From contig NZ_JBGCCU010000005.1 in assembly GCF_041261445.1 (NCBI RefSeq), positions 1 to 64,000 on the forward strand: DNA of 64,000 nucleotides. The letters are read 5' to 3'. This document shows, piece after piece, positions 49,798-58,451 of this stretch; within the stretch, counting starts at the first letter, position 1; each line of letters starts with the position of its first letter. Source of the stretch: Catenulispora sp. EB89. GTDB taxonomy: Bacteria; Actinomycetota; Actinomycetes; Streptomycetales; Catenulisporaceae. The notes beneath the pieces are model-generated. The model made no database searches. It had not been told where the DNA came from and saw nothing but the letters and a program-made list of their open reading frames with translations. The position numbers and the translations under genes are program-made.

Positions 49798-49825
49798 GGG
49801 CCGCCCTGACATCTCAGGGCGGCCC
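49798..49825. terminator. Bidirectional terminator
   Basis: GGGCCGCCCTGA and TCAGGGCGGCCC form a perfect 12-bp stem with a CATC loop, between the convergent sigma and RNA ligase genes. Confidence 0.8.
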
Positions 49826-49826
49826 G

Positions 49827-50915
49827 TCAGTGCTTTGCGGCACGCTTCCGATCCGCCGCGTCGAAGGCCGCCAACGTCCGCGCACCTGCCGTCAACGCGT
49901 CGGCAAGCCCTTCCATCTGCGTCGGATCAAGCCCGCCGAGCTCTTCCGAGATCTCCTCCGCAGCGTCCTTCGCGATCTCCGCCGCCACGATCTCCGGCGC
50001 GCTGCCGGGCCCCAGCTTGCTCACCGCGGCGGCGGCGCGCGTCGGGGTCAGCAATGCGGAAGCCTGTACCACCAGCCAAGCCGGAACCCCTGCCGCGCCT
50101 TCCGGCGGCGCGATATATGGCCGTGCGCCGGCGAAGCGCTCGTCTTCTGCGAAAGCCTTCTGCTTCACCTTCAGCATCGGGCGCTCGGGGCCTTCCTCCC
50201 ATTCGACAGCCGGCTTCAGGACATAGCCTTCCGCCAGGTTGCCCTCGACCTCCGGCAAGCCGAACAACGCCGGTACCCGGCTCGGAAAGGCTGCCGGCAA
50301 GTCCTGCAACTGTTTCAAGGCACCACGGGCCAACACCGGGACGCTCAGCAGCCCCGCTTCCGAGGCGGCGGCGCGGATTTCTCGCTCCGCGATCCACCAG
50401 CGGCGCTCGCCGGGTTCGCCAAGCTCGCCGGGTTCGCCAAGCTCAACGGATTCGCCGACCGTCACCTGCGCGTCGAACAGCAGCCAGAACAGGCCCGGCG
50501 CGTACCAGACCCCGGTCTGCACCGGCTGCGCGCCGTCGACCTCGGCGACATCAGGATGCGGATAGCGGCCGCCGGCCAACTCCCCGTACAACGTCACGAC
50601 CGCGTCCTCGGCCAACCCGGCACCGCCGCGCAGCAACGCCGCGCATCGCGCGGCCGCTACCGCCACCGTCGGCCAGATCCGGCTCACGCCGAAGAACTCG
50701 TCGAGCTCGTCCTCGCCGAGCAGTTCCCGCCGTTTCGCGGGCCGCACTCCGGCGGCGTCGCAGACGAGCGCGAAGTGCGCGCCGTGCACCTTCTCGGTCG
50801 CGACCCACTCGCGCGCGGCGGGGGTGTCGCCTTTGCCCTTCGACGCCATCTTCGGATACGGCCGCAGCGCCCGAGGCCGCGGAACACTTCCAGACATTGG
50901 CGGATCCTCGCTCAT
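49827..50915 (-). CDS. Rnl2-type RNA ligase (ATP-dependent)
   Basis: A 362-aa nucleotidyltransferase-superfamily ligase resembling T4 RNA ligase 2. Motif I is EWVATEKVHGAHFAL with Lys42 as the AMP-accepting residue; then LDEFFG, motif III region TLYGELAGGRYPHP (Glu112), motif IIIa FWLLFDAQV, motif IV EGYVLKP (229-235) and motif V LKVKQKAF. Rnl2 enzymes seal 3'-OH/5'-phosphate RNA nicks in duplexes. The C-terminal 100 residues are helical, as the Rnl2 C-terminal domain would be. A short Gly-Glu-Leu repeat sits near residue 160. No kinase, phosphatase or toxin gene lies next to it. Start at the first ATG; a second ATG is six codons on. Confidence 0.85.
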   Translation of the reverse strand: MSEDPPMSGSVPRPRALRPYPKMASKGKGDTPAAREWVATEKVHGAHFALVCDAAGVRPAKRRELLGEDELDEFFGVSRIWPTVAVAAARCAALLRGGAGLAEDAVVTLYGELAGGRYPHPDVAEVDGAQPVQTGVWYAPGLFWLLFDAQVTVGESVELGEPGELGEPGERRWWIAEREIRAAASEAGLLSVPVLARGALKQLQDLPAAFPSRVPALFGLPEVEGNLAEGYVLKPAVEWEEGPERPMLKVKQKAFAEDERFAGARPYIAPPEGAAGVPAWLVVQASALLTPTRAAAAVSKLGPGSAPEIVAAEIAKDAAEEISEELGGLDPTQMEGLADALTAGARTLAAFDAADRKRAAKH

Positions 50916-51241
50916 CCGGCCCCGGCGGACAACCGAGAAAACACCGCCGCGTCGTCGGCGGCCGTCCGGGTGCGTCGACTTCGTGCCCTTGTTAAGGATT
51001 TCATCGTTTCGCGACCTTTTGGCCGGGTTCCCGGGCTAGGCGCCCGACGAAGCGTGGTGACGAATTCGTAAAACTGTGATCAACTCGCCGCCTGCCGATC
51101 AAACTCATGTGCTTCTTACCCTTGTGTTTTCCTATCGGCCGTCTATAGAAATGACCGACGCGGGCTCGTATCCCACTGCCGCGATGCGCTTTTCGGGCAT
51201 TGGGAACATACATCCCTCTTTTCGGGAAGGGAACACGCACT
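50916..51241. other. 326-bp divergent intergenic region
   Basis: Between the RNA ligase and the sedolisin lies a stretch much richer in A/T than the genes around it. It contains a -10-like TCTATAG at 51142-51148 and, in front of the sedolisin, a direct repeat: CTTTTCGGG at 51189-51197 and 51218-51226, each followed by GGGAAC. I see no gene, tRNA or recognisable riboswitch here. Confidence 0.6.
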
Positions 51242-53263
51242 ATGACCAATGCCGTACCACGGCACCGCCGACGAATAGCCACGGCCACGACCATGACGGC
51301 CGTCGCGGCGTTCGTGACCGCCGGCGTGGCGCTGGCCGCGCCGTCGAACGCCGACTCCGGCTCGTCGACGCTCGCAGGCAGCACCCCGGCCTACGCGACC
51401 GCCTCGGCCGACCTCGGCCAGACCGGTACCGCCGCGACGCTGAGCGTGCGGGTGTACCTCTCGGGTCAGGACGCGGCAGGGCTGGAGGCCTATGCCCGCG
51501 CCGTCAGCGACCCGTCCAGCTCCACCTACAAGCACTACCTGAGCGCCGCTCAGGTGCAGAGCCGTTTCGGCGCCTCGCAGAAGCAGATCGACGCGGTCAC
51601 CGCGTGGCTGAAGAAGTCGGGCCTGAACGTCGCCGGGACGAACACCCACTGGATCGACGTCACCGGCACCGTCGCCGCCGCGCAGAAGGCGTTCGGCACG
51701 CAGCTGCACAACTTCGCCACCTCGCAGGGCACGCTGCGCGCGCCGCAGAGCGACGTGAAGGTCCCCTCGGACCTGGCCGGCGTGATCCTGGGCGTGGCCG
51801 GTCTGTCGCAGACCACCACGCACGCGGTCACCAACAGCACGAAGGACCCGGCGACCACCACCAAGAAGGGCGGGATCTCCAACAACGACCCGTCCTGCTC
51901 GGACTACTACGGCCAGAAGCCGGCGCCGTCCTCGGCCCCGGCCGTCCCGTCCGGCTACACCACGCCGGCCACGCTGGCGCAGTGCTCGGTGGTCCCCTCC
52001 GAGCTCCGTAAGGCCTACGGCGTCTCCAGCACCGGCCTGACCGGCAAGGGCGCCACGATCGCGATCGTCAACTGGTACGGCTCGCCGACGATGGAGGCCG
52101 ACGCCAACCAGTACTCGGTCAACCACGGCGACAAGCCGTTCGCGCCCGGGCAGTACTCCGAGGTGAACGACCCGTCGCAGTACACGAACCAGGCCCTGTG
52201 CGGCTTCGGCGACTACGGAGAGGAGTCGCTGGACGTCGACATGGCCCACGGCCTCGCGCCGGACGCCAAGGTCATCACGGTCGCCGCGAACTCCTGCTTC
52301 GACAGCGACCTGATCGCGGCCGAGGCGAAGATCGTCGACAACCACCTGGCCGACATCGTGTCGAACAGCTGGGGCGAGCTGCAGTACACCACCGGCGGCG
52401 ACATCGACCCGGCGGTGACCAAGGCGTTCGACCAGATCTTCATGGAGGGCGCGGCCGAGGGCATCGCCTTCGACTTCTCCTCCGGCGACTGCATGAACAA
52501 CGACGCCTACTCCATCTCCAAGGGCCTGAACTGCGACCCGACCTCGTCGCGCGCGCAGATCGAGTGGCCGACCGGCTCCTCGTGGGTCACCTCGGTCGGC
52601 GGCACCGCCCTGGCGCTGAACAAGCAGGGCGGCTACGGCTTCGAGGCCCCGATGGGCGACACCCGCAGCGGGCGCACCGCTCCGGGCTCGGCCTCGTGGA
52701 CCCCGGCGGGCGACACCTTCGGCGGTGGCGGCGGCGTCAGCGAGAACGAGACGCAGCCCTGGTACCAGAGCTGGACGGTCCCGAACAAGCTGTCCACCAC
52801 GCTGATGAGCGGCGCCAAGGCCACCCAGCCGATGCGCACCATCCCGGACATCTCGCTGAACGGCGACCTGTACTTCAGCAGCACCCTGGTCGGCCAGACC
52901 ACCAACGGCGTCTACGGTGAGGCCGGCTACGGCGGCACCTCGGTCTCCGCGCCCTCCTGGGCGGGCTTCCTGGCCGACGCGCAGCAGGCGCAGTGGGGCG
53001 TGCCGGTCGGCTTCGCCAACCCGGCGATCTACGCCCGCTCGTGGCTGGCCACCGATGTGGTCCAGACCCCGAAGCAGATCGCGACCTCGCCGACGCACTC
53101 GGTGGTGTTCCAGTACCCGGCCAGCAGCCCGGCCGCCGGCCAGTACCGGCTGATCCAGTACGGCCTGGACGAGGGCCTGCCGGCCGCGCGCGGCTACGAC
53201 GAGGCGACCGGTGTCGGCTCGCCGAACGCCTGGTTCCTGCGCTCGTTCGGCTTCGGCTTCTGA
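51242..53263 (+). CDS. Secreted S53 (sedolisin/kumamolisin) peptidase
   Basis: A 673-aa secreted serine-carboxyl peptidase. A Sec signal (TMTAVAAFVTAGVALAA) precedes a propeptide of the Pro-kumamolisin type (KHYLSAAQVQSRFGASQKQIDAVTAWL). The catalytic domain has the Glu and Asp of GEESLDVDMAHGLAPD, the oxyanion Asp of FDFSSGD, and the nucleophile Ser of GGTSVSAPSWAGFL; these make up the sedolisin set. S53 enzymes are active in acid, which fits a soil actinomycete from acidic habitats. The start at 51242 is the second ATG in frame and opens the signal; GAAGGGAAC lies just upstream. Confidence 0.93.
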   Translation: MTNAVPRHRRRIATATTMTAVAAFVTAGVALAAPSNADSGSSTLAGSTPAYATASADLGQTGTAATLSVRVYLSGQDAAGLEAYARAVSDPSSSTYKHYLSAAQVQSRFGASQKQIDAVTAWLKKSGLNVAGTNTHWIDVTGTVAAAQKAFGTQLHNFATSQGTLRAPQSDVKVPSDLAGVILGVAGLSQTTTHAVTNSTKDPATTTKKGGISNNDPSCSDYYGQKPAPSSAPAVPSGYTTPATLAQCSVVPSELRKAYGVSSTGLTGKGATIAIVNWYGSPTMEADANQYSVNHGDKPFAPGQYSEVNDPSQYTNQALCGFGDYGEESLDVDMAHGLAPDAKVITVAANSCFDSDLIAAEAKIVDNHLADIVSNSWGELQYTTGGDIDPAVTKAFDQIFMEGAAEGIAFDFSSGDCMNNDAYSISKGLNCDPTSSRAQIEWPTGSSWVTSVGGTALALNKQGGYGFEAPMGDTRSGRTAPGSASWTPAGDTFGGGGGVSENETQPWYQSWTVPNKLSTTLMSGAKATQPMRTIPDISLNGDLYFSSTLVGQTTNGVYGEAGYGGTSVSAPSWAGFLADAQQAQWGVPVGFANPAIYARSWLATDVVQTPKQIATSPTHSVVFQYPASSPAAGQYRLIQYGLDEGLPAARGYDEATGVGSPNAWFLRSFGFGF

Positions 53264-53303
53264 GCACCTGAATCGGTGACGGAGTCCGCGCTGTCATGAG
53301 CGG

Positions 53304-53346
53304 ACCGGCCGCCTCGCCCTTCGGGGCGGGGCGGCCGGTTTGTTTC
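53304..53346 (+). terminator. Terminator after the sedolisin gene
   Basis: ACCGGCCGCCTCGCCC and GGGCGGGGCGGCCGGT pair around TTCG, ending in TTGTTTC. Confidence 0.85.
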
Positions 53347-53359
53347 GGGGTTCGGACCC

Positions 53360-53391
53360 GGTACGTGGTCGGTGCGGTACGTGGTCGGTGC
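53360..53391 (+). repeat. Two exact 16-bp tandem repeats
   Basis: GGTACGTGGTCGGTGC occurs twice in direct contact (53360-53375 and 53376-53391), followed by two GGTGC units. It lies about 130 bases ahead of the three-gene operon at 53522. Confidence 0.85.
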
Positions 53392-53521
53392 GGTGCGGTG
53401 CGATCGCGGTTGCGCAGTCGCGGCGGGCGGGTGCATCATTCCGGGTGTCCGTCGTCCCCGATGACCACCTGCGAAGAATGCTGATGCACAGATTGGAGGC
53501 CGCCGACCCCTTCGTTGCCCG

Positions 53522-55153
53522 ATGACGGGAACGGAGCCGGTGCGGACGGCTGATCGTGTTGATCGTGTGGGCTCGCGCTCCGGTGGAGCGTTCGACGGCC
53601 CTTTTGGTTCCGGTGCCCATGGTGCGCCGGATGTGGTTTCTTCTCCTGGCTCGGCTGCTGCTTTCGGTGGTGCCGTTTCGCCTGCCTCGTCGGCGACGCT
53701 CTCCGAGACGCGTGCGCGTGCGGCCGTTGCGGCGCGTCGGTACGGCGTTCCGCCGACGATGATCGCGGCGGTCGCGGCGCGGCGTGCGGTCGGCGATTGG
53801 CGGGGCGCTTGTGCTGCGGCCGATGTCGACGTGTGTCTGAGGCTTGATTCGGTCCGTCGGCACTACGGTTCTGAGATCGCCGACCAGTTGCTGAGCGTCT
53901 TGACGGCCCTGGCGCCGGACCTGTTGCGCTGGCATTTGCCGAGGCGTGGGCACGGTCCGGGCGATCTGCTGGCCGGGCTGCTCGTGCCGTTGGCGGAGGT
54001 CACGGACGGGCGCCGGCAGCTGACGTTGGCGGCCGCGACGCCTCAGTTCGCGCTCGATGCCGGTCAGCGGATCGTGCTGGTGCTGCTCGGCGGTCGCGAG
54101 GACGAGGCGACGCGTGCGGTGCTGGAGGCCGTGCGGCTGAAGCATCCGGCGCGGCTGAGCCTGGTGCGGCATCGCATGTTCTGGAGCGCGGACGCTGCGC
54201 CGGATATCGCAGACCTTTGTGACGCCACGGCCGACGAGCACGAGCTCACTCGGCTGCAGGACGCGGGCCGATGCGCGGAGGCGTGGCACGCCGCCGGCTT
54301 CTCACTCTGCCTCCCGGCCACGGCCAGCCGCACGCGCTGGCTCGCCGCGCTCCCGATCCGGATCCCCGGACTGGCCGACCGCGTGCGCGGGGCGCTGCCC
54401 GGCGTGGACGCGGCGGTCGTGCGGTCGGGCGTCGGCGCGCTGGTGCTCTCCGGCCTGGACTCGGGCGACGCGGTGACGGTGCGCGTGGCGGGGGACCGCT
54501 CGGAGCTGGCGCTCGGCGTGCCGGTCGTCCCGAACGCGGTGTGGTCGCGGCTCCTGGACGCCGATCTCCTCCGGCTCGGCCACCTCGCCGACCACGAGCT
54601 GCACCCGCTGATCGCCGAAGCGCTCCTCGCCGACCCGCAGCAACCGATCCCCGCCGAAGAATGGCTCTACCGCGAAGTCCCCTTCATCGCAGGCCCCTGC
54701 CAAACCCCCGACGCGAGCCCGGCCCTGTGGATCACCTGCGGCCCGCACCACCACCGCATCGCCTACGCCCACGGCGCCTGGCACATCCTCGACCACTCAG
54801 CGAACCCCGCCCGCGAAGCCCTCCTGGCCCGCCTCGGCGGCCCCACGAACCCATGCCAGCAGGCCCTGAACTACCTGATCTCGGGCCGGCACATCGTCGA
54901 CCTCACCGAATCCCTCCTGGCCCACGGCCGCGCCACCGACGCCCGCACCCTCATCCACACCCACACCGGCGCCCGCACAGACCCAAGCCGCATCACCCTC
55001 CGCACCGGCGAAACAGCCGCCGCCGCCCTCGCGACCCTCGCCGAGAACACCACGCGCCACCGCATGATCCTGGCCGCGGCAACCCGCCGCCCCGAAGCCC
55101 CCGACCAGCGCCGGCGTGCCCGAAAGGGGGTTCCGGCCCGAGCTCACAGGTGA
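53522..55153 (+). CDS. Unknown 543-aa protein, first gene of the MoxR-VWA operon
   Basis: No family recognised. The first 60 residues are low-complexity Gly/Ser/Ala. The region about 60-160 is helical (RARAAVAARRYGVPPTMIAAVAARRAVGDWRGACAAADVDVCLRLDSVRRHYGSEIADQLLSVLTALAPDLLRWHLPR). The middle has RLSLVRHRMFWSADAAPD. The C-terminal half contains EEWLYREVPFIAGPCQTPD, TCGPHHHRIAYAHGAWHILDHS and a helical LLARLGG segment; the tail is basic. Its TGA overlaps a GTG of the next gene, and TGA/ATG spacing is minimal, so the three proteins are made together. It may be a substrate or adaptor of the MoxR ATPase. The 5' end has lower GC bias in third positions than the 3' end. Start uncertain: no clear ribosome binding site. 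Confidence 0.75.
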   Translation: MTGTEPVRTADRVDRVGSRSGGAFDGPFGSGAHGAPDVVSSPGSAAAFGGAVSPASSATLSETRARAAVAARRYGVPPTMIAAVAARRAVGDWRGACAAADVDVCLRLDSVRRHYGSEIADQLLSVLTALAPDLLRWHLPRRGHGPGDLLAGLLVPLAEVTDGRRQLTLAAATPQFALDAGQRIVLVLLGGREDEATRAVLEAVRLKHPARLSLVRHRMFWSADAAPDIADLCDATADEHELTRLQDAGRCAEAWHAAGFSLCLPATASRTRWLAALPIRIPGLADRVRGALPGVDAAVVRSGVGALVLSGLDSGDAVTVRVAGDRSELALGVPVVPNAVWSRLLDADLLRLGHLADHELHPLIAEALLADPQQPIPAEEWLYREVPFIAGPCQTPDASPALWITCGPHHHRIAYAHGAWHILDHSANPAREALLARLGGPTNPCQQALNYLISGRHIVDLTESLLAHGRATDARTLIHTHTGARTDPSRITLRTGETAAAALATLAENTTRHRMILAAATRRPEAPDQRRRARKGVPARAHR

Positions 55154-55155
55154 CC

Positions 55156-56889
55156 ATGACACTGACGACTGAGATACAGACTTCTGAGATAGACCTCGCC
55201 GATGCCGCTGGTGATCCGGCAAGCGACGCCACCGCACCCGCCGCGCCGAAGCCTCGCACTACCGCCGATCCTTCCGCCGACGCGCCCGAGATGCCCGCCG
55301 CCGATGCCGCGCAGGCTGCCGAGCTGCTGACCGCACAGTTGCCTTCTACCGCCGCGCATTCTGCCCACCCACGCGCTGCCGAGCCGCCGCTCACTGCGAC
55401 TCCGCACGTGCCCGCGCCCGAGATGCCCGCCGCCGATGCCGCGCAGGCTGCCCGGATGCGGCCTGCACAGTTGCCCCGCGCCACCGACTCGGTGCCGCCC
55501 GCCGGAACTGCCCGTGCGCCTGAGCGAGTTGCCGCGCAGGCTGCCGAGCTGCTGCCGGCACCGTTGCCCCGCGCCACCGACTCGGTGCCGCCTGCCGGAA
55601 TTGCCCGCTCGCCTGAGCAAGTTGCCGCGCAGGCCGCCGAACGACCTACCGTTCCTGCCGTGCCGCAGCCCGCCACCGCCGCGTCCCAACTCCAGGCTGC
55701 GGACCGCCTCATCGCCCTTACCCGCGCGGCGGGCAGCGAGTCGCGTGCCGATCCGGCTGTGCAGGCGCTCGCGCTGGCCGTCGCCGCCAACCTGCCTGTC
55801 CTGCTCTGGGGGCAGCCGGGTATCGGCAAGTCGTCCACGCTCGTGCAGCTCGCGCGGGGGCTCGCGTTGCCGCTGGAGACCGTCATCGCCAGTGTTCATG
55901 ACCCCTCCGACTTCGCGGGGTTGCCCATCATCGGCGCTGATCCGGCTTCGCAGGGGGTGGCGATGGCGCCGCCGGACTGGGCCGTGCGGTTGCATCGGGC
56001 CGGCAGCGGGTTGCTCTTTCTCGACGAGATCTCGTCCGCTCCGCCGGCGGTGCAGGCCGCGTTGTTGCGCGTCGTGTTGGAGCGGCAGGTTGGGAGTCTC
56101 CGGCTGCCCGCCTCGGTGCGCATCGTCGCCGCTGCGAATCCCGCGGGGAGTGCTGCCGACGGGTGGCAGTTGGCGCCGCCGTTGGCCAACCGCTTCGTGC
56201 ACCTGGCGTGGGTTCACGATCCCGACGTCGTCGTCCGCGGCCTCGGCGGGGTCTGGCCGCACGTCCCCCTCCCGCAGCTCGACCCGGCCAAGCTGGAACG
56301 CTCCGTTGCCAGAGCGCGCGCCGCCATCTGTGCCTTCCTCACCGTGCGCCCCGACTACACCCACCGCATGCCCGCCACCGCTGCGGCACGTGCCGGGGCC
56401 TGGCCGTCGCCGCGTACCTGGGAGATGGCTATGCGCCTGCTTGCCTTTGGCTACGCGGCCGGTGCCGGAACCGGAGCGGGCGCAAACACAGAAGCAGCAG
56501 ACCACACCACCACCGAAGCCGTGGCCCTCGCCGTCCGCGGAGCCGTAGGCGACGGCGCAGGCCTCGAATTCCTCGCCTTCCTCGAACGCCAAGACCTCCC
56601 CGACCCCGAAACCGTCCTCGCCGATCCCGACCACGCCGACCTCCCCGAACGCGGCGACCTGGTCCACGCGACCCTCGCCGCCGTCGTCGACGCCGTCGCC
56701 CGCACCACCACGCGCGAACGCTGGGAATCCGCCTGGACCCTCATCGCCCGTCTCGCCGCGACCGTCCCCGTCGACCTCCTCGCCGCACCGGCCATGCAGC
56801 TCGCGACTCTGCGTGAACCGGCCTGGGACCTCCCGGCACAGCTGGACGGCCTCACCGCCCTCGAAGCCCTCCTGGCGTGGAGCGAATGA
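55156..56889 (+). CDS. MoxR-type AAA+ ATPase with Ala/Pro-rich repeat extension
   Basis: About 577 aa. Residues 1-180 are low-complexity Ala/Pro with internal duplications (PEMPAADAAQAA at about 45 and 89; RATDSVPPAG at about 108 and 139). The AAA+ domain follows: Walker A GQPGIGKS (219-226), Walker B LLFLDE (286-291), sensor 1 AAANP with Asn328, and NRF at 345-347 as the likely arginine-finger neighbourhood. MoxR ATPases work with VWA proteins as chaperones that insert or remove metal or remodel targets. Starts just after the TGA of the first gene (GTG 55150 or ATG 55156). The stop overlaps the next gene by the sequence ATGA. Confidence 0.88.
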   Translation: MTLTTEIQTSEIDLADAAGDPASDATAPAAPKPRTTADPSADAPEMPAADAAQAAELLTAQLPSTAAHSAHPRAAEPPLTATPHVPAPEMPAADAAQAARMRPAQLPRATDSVPPAGTARAPERVAAQAAELLPAPLPRATDSVPPAGIARSPEQVAAQAAERPTVPAVPQPATAASQLQAADRLIALTRAAGSESRADPAVQALALAVAANLPVLLWGQPGIGKSSTLVQLARGLALPLETVIASVHDPSDFAGLPIIGADPASQGVAMAPPDWAVRLHRAGSGLLFLDEISSAPPAVQAALLRVVLERQVGSLRLPASVRIVAAANPAGSAADGWQLAPPLANRFVHLAWVHDPDVVVRGLGGVWPHVPLPQLDPAKLERSVARARAAICAFLTVRPDYTHRMPATAAARAGAWPSPRTWEMAMRLLAFGYAAGAGTGAGANTEAADHTTTEAVALAVRGAVGDGAGLEFLAFLERQDLPDPETVLADPDHADLPERGDLVHATLAAVVDAVARTTTRERWESAWTLIARLAATVPVDLLAAPAMQLATLREPAWDLPAQLDGLTALEALLAWSE

Positions 56890-58415
56890 GCGCGACAACC
56901 ACAGTGAGCACCCTGAAGATCCCGACGCCGGCGGTGATGGCTGGCCCCAGCCGACTCACCGCCCGCCCGGCGGGCCTGCCCGCGCCGTGGGAGGGGCAGC
57001 CGGCGAAGGCTGCCGCATCACAAGCAGCGCATCATGAAGCTGACAGAGCCGAAAGGCGAGACCGAGCCCAAGCCGCCGCCGACCTCGACACCCCCAAACT
57101 CCTGGCCGCCCGCCACCTGGCCGTCACCACCTGCCCCTACCTGGCCGTGGCCCTCCACGCCATAGCCGTCGTCCCCACCTACGCCGTCCCCACGATGGGC
57201 GTCGACCGCCACTGGCGCTGCTACGTCAACCCCGCCTTCGTCCGCGCCCACCCCGTCCGCGAACTCGCCGGCGTCTGGCTCCACGAGGTCTCCCACCTCG
57301 TCCGCGACCACCACACCCGCGCCCGCCGCCTCACCGAGGCCAGCGCCCGCCACGAGGCCGCCGGCCGTCCCGGTTCGGCTCCGCTCGACCCTGACAACCC
57401 CCGCCGCGAGCAGGTCCGCCTCAACATCGCCATGGATCTGGAGATCAACGACGACCTTTTCGAGAGCCTGCGGGGTCCCGACAAGCCCCGCACACTCCAC
57501 AGACGCAGCAAGACCGACGACGCCGACGACGCCAACGACACCACCCCACGCCTCCCCGAAGGCGCCCTGACCCCGTCCCGACTCCGCATCGCCAACTGCG
57601 ACCTCTTCGAGCAGTACCTCCACCACGTCACCCCCACCATGGTCGCCGACCACTGGACCGACTGCGGCTCGGGCGCCCACGACGGCCCGGTCCCCTGGGA
57701 GGACGACGCCGCCGGCGCCCACCCCCTCGGCCCGCACGAAGCCGCCGCCATCCGCATCAGCGTCCGCGACGCCATCGCCGCCGGCCGCGGCACCGCCCCG
57801 AGCGGCTGGCAGCGCTGGGCCGAGCACTACGGCAAGGCCCCGCAGGACTGGCGCACCCTCCTGGGCGCCGCCTTCCGCACCTCGCTCGGTGCGGCGGGCG
57901 GCGCCGGCGACTACACCTACCGCCGTCCCAACCGCCGCACCGCGAGCCTCGGCGGCCGCCTGGTCCTGCCCGGCCTGCACCGTCCGCTGCCGCAGGTGGC
58001 CGTGGTCATCGACACCTCCGGCTCGGTCTCCGACATGGACCTCGGCAGTGCCCTGACCGAGGTCGCCGCCATCACCCGCGCGCTCGGCGTCACCGGCCGC
58101 AACGTCGCCGTCTATACCTGCGACGCGGCCGTCCAGACCGCCCAGAACGTCTGCCGGGCCGAGGAACTCACCCTGGTCGGCGGAGGCGGCACCGATCTGC
58201 GCGAGGGCATCCGGGCCGCGATGACCCGCCAGCCCCGTCCCGACGTGACCGTCGTCCTCACCGACGGCGGCACCCCCTGGCCGGAGGAGCAATCGGGCTG
58301 TCGCGTCGTCGCCGGCATCTTCGCCTCCCACCGCTCCCTCACCCGCTTCGGGAGCGACGGCACCTTCATCGACTGCCGCCCGCCGGAATGGATCGAAACG
58401 GTCTATCTGGAGTGA
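56886..58415 (+). CDS. HExxH + VWA protein (DUF2201-type) partner of the MoxR ATPase
   Basis: A 509-aa protein with two domains. The N-terminal one is a putative metallopeptidase (DUF2201 N-terminal): VVPTYAVPTMGVDRHWRCYVNPAFV, then ELAGVWLHEVSHLVRDHHTRAR with HEVSH at 133-137. After an acidic middle region the VWA-like domain (about 365-509) has the MIDAS sites DTSGS (376-380), GGTDLREG (Thr436) and VVLTDGG (Asp460). MoxR-VWA pairs are common as chaperone or conflict modules. The ATG overlaps the preceding stop as ATGA, so coupling is clear. The metallopeptidase and VWA domains are both intact. Confidence 0.88.
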   Translation: MSATTTVSTLKIPTPAVMAGPSRLTARPAGLPAPWEGQPAKAAASQAAHHEADRAERRDRAQAAADLDTPKLLAARHLAVTTCPYLAVALHAIAVVPTYAVPTMGVDRHWRCYVNPAFVRAHPVRELAGVWLHEVSHLVRDHHTRARRLTEASARHEAAGRPGSAPLDPDNPRREQVRLNIAMDLEINDDLFESLRGPDKPRTLHRRSKTDDADDANDTTPRLPEGALTPSRLRIANCDLFEQYLHHVTPTMVADHWTDCGSGAHDGPVPWEDDAAGAHPLGPHEAAAIRISVRDAIAAGRGTAPSGWQRWAEHYGKAPQDWRTLLGAAFRTSLGAAGGAGDYTYRRPNRRTASLGGRLVLPGLHRPLPQVAVVIDTSGSVSDMDLGSALTEVAAITRALGVTGRNVAVYTCDAAVQTAQNVCRAEELTLVGGGGTDLREGIRAAMTRQPRPDVTVVLTDGGTPWPEEQSGCRVVAGIFASHRSLTRFGSDGTFIDCRPPEWIETVYLE

Positions 58416-58451
58416 GAGCCGCCAATGGGAACCCAGACCCAGACCCAGAAC

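Noticed and set aside
50916-51241. Riboswitch in the leader of the sedolisin gene
   Set aside because: I found no conserved core of a ydaO, cobalamin or other common riboswitch; only direct repeats and AT-rich DNA.
49827-53263. Prophage remnant around the RNA ligase
   Set aside because: No integrase, structural or lysis gene nearby, and composition of the ligase gene matches its neighbours.
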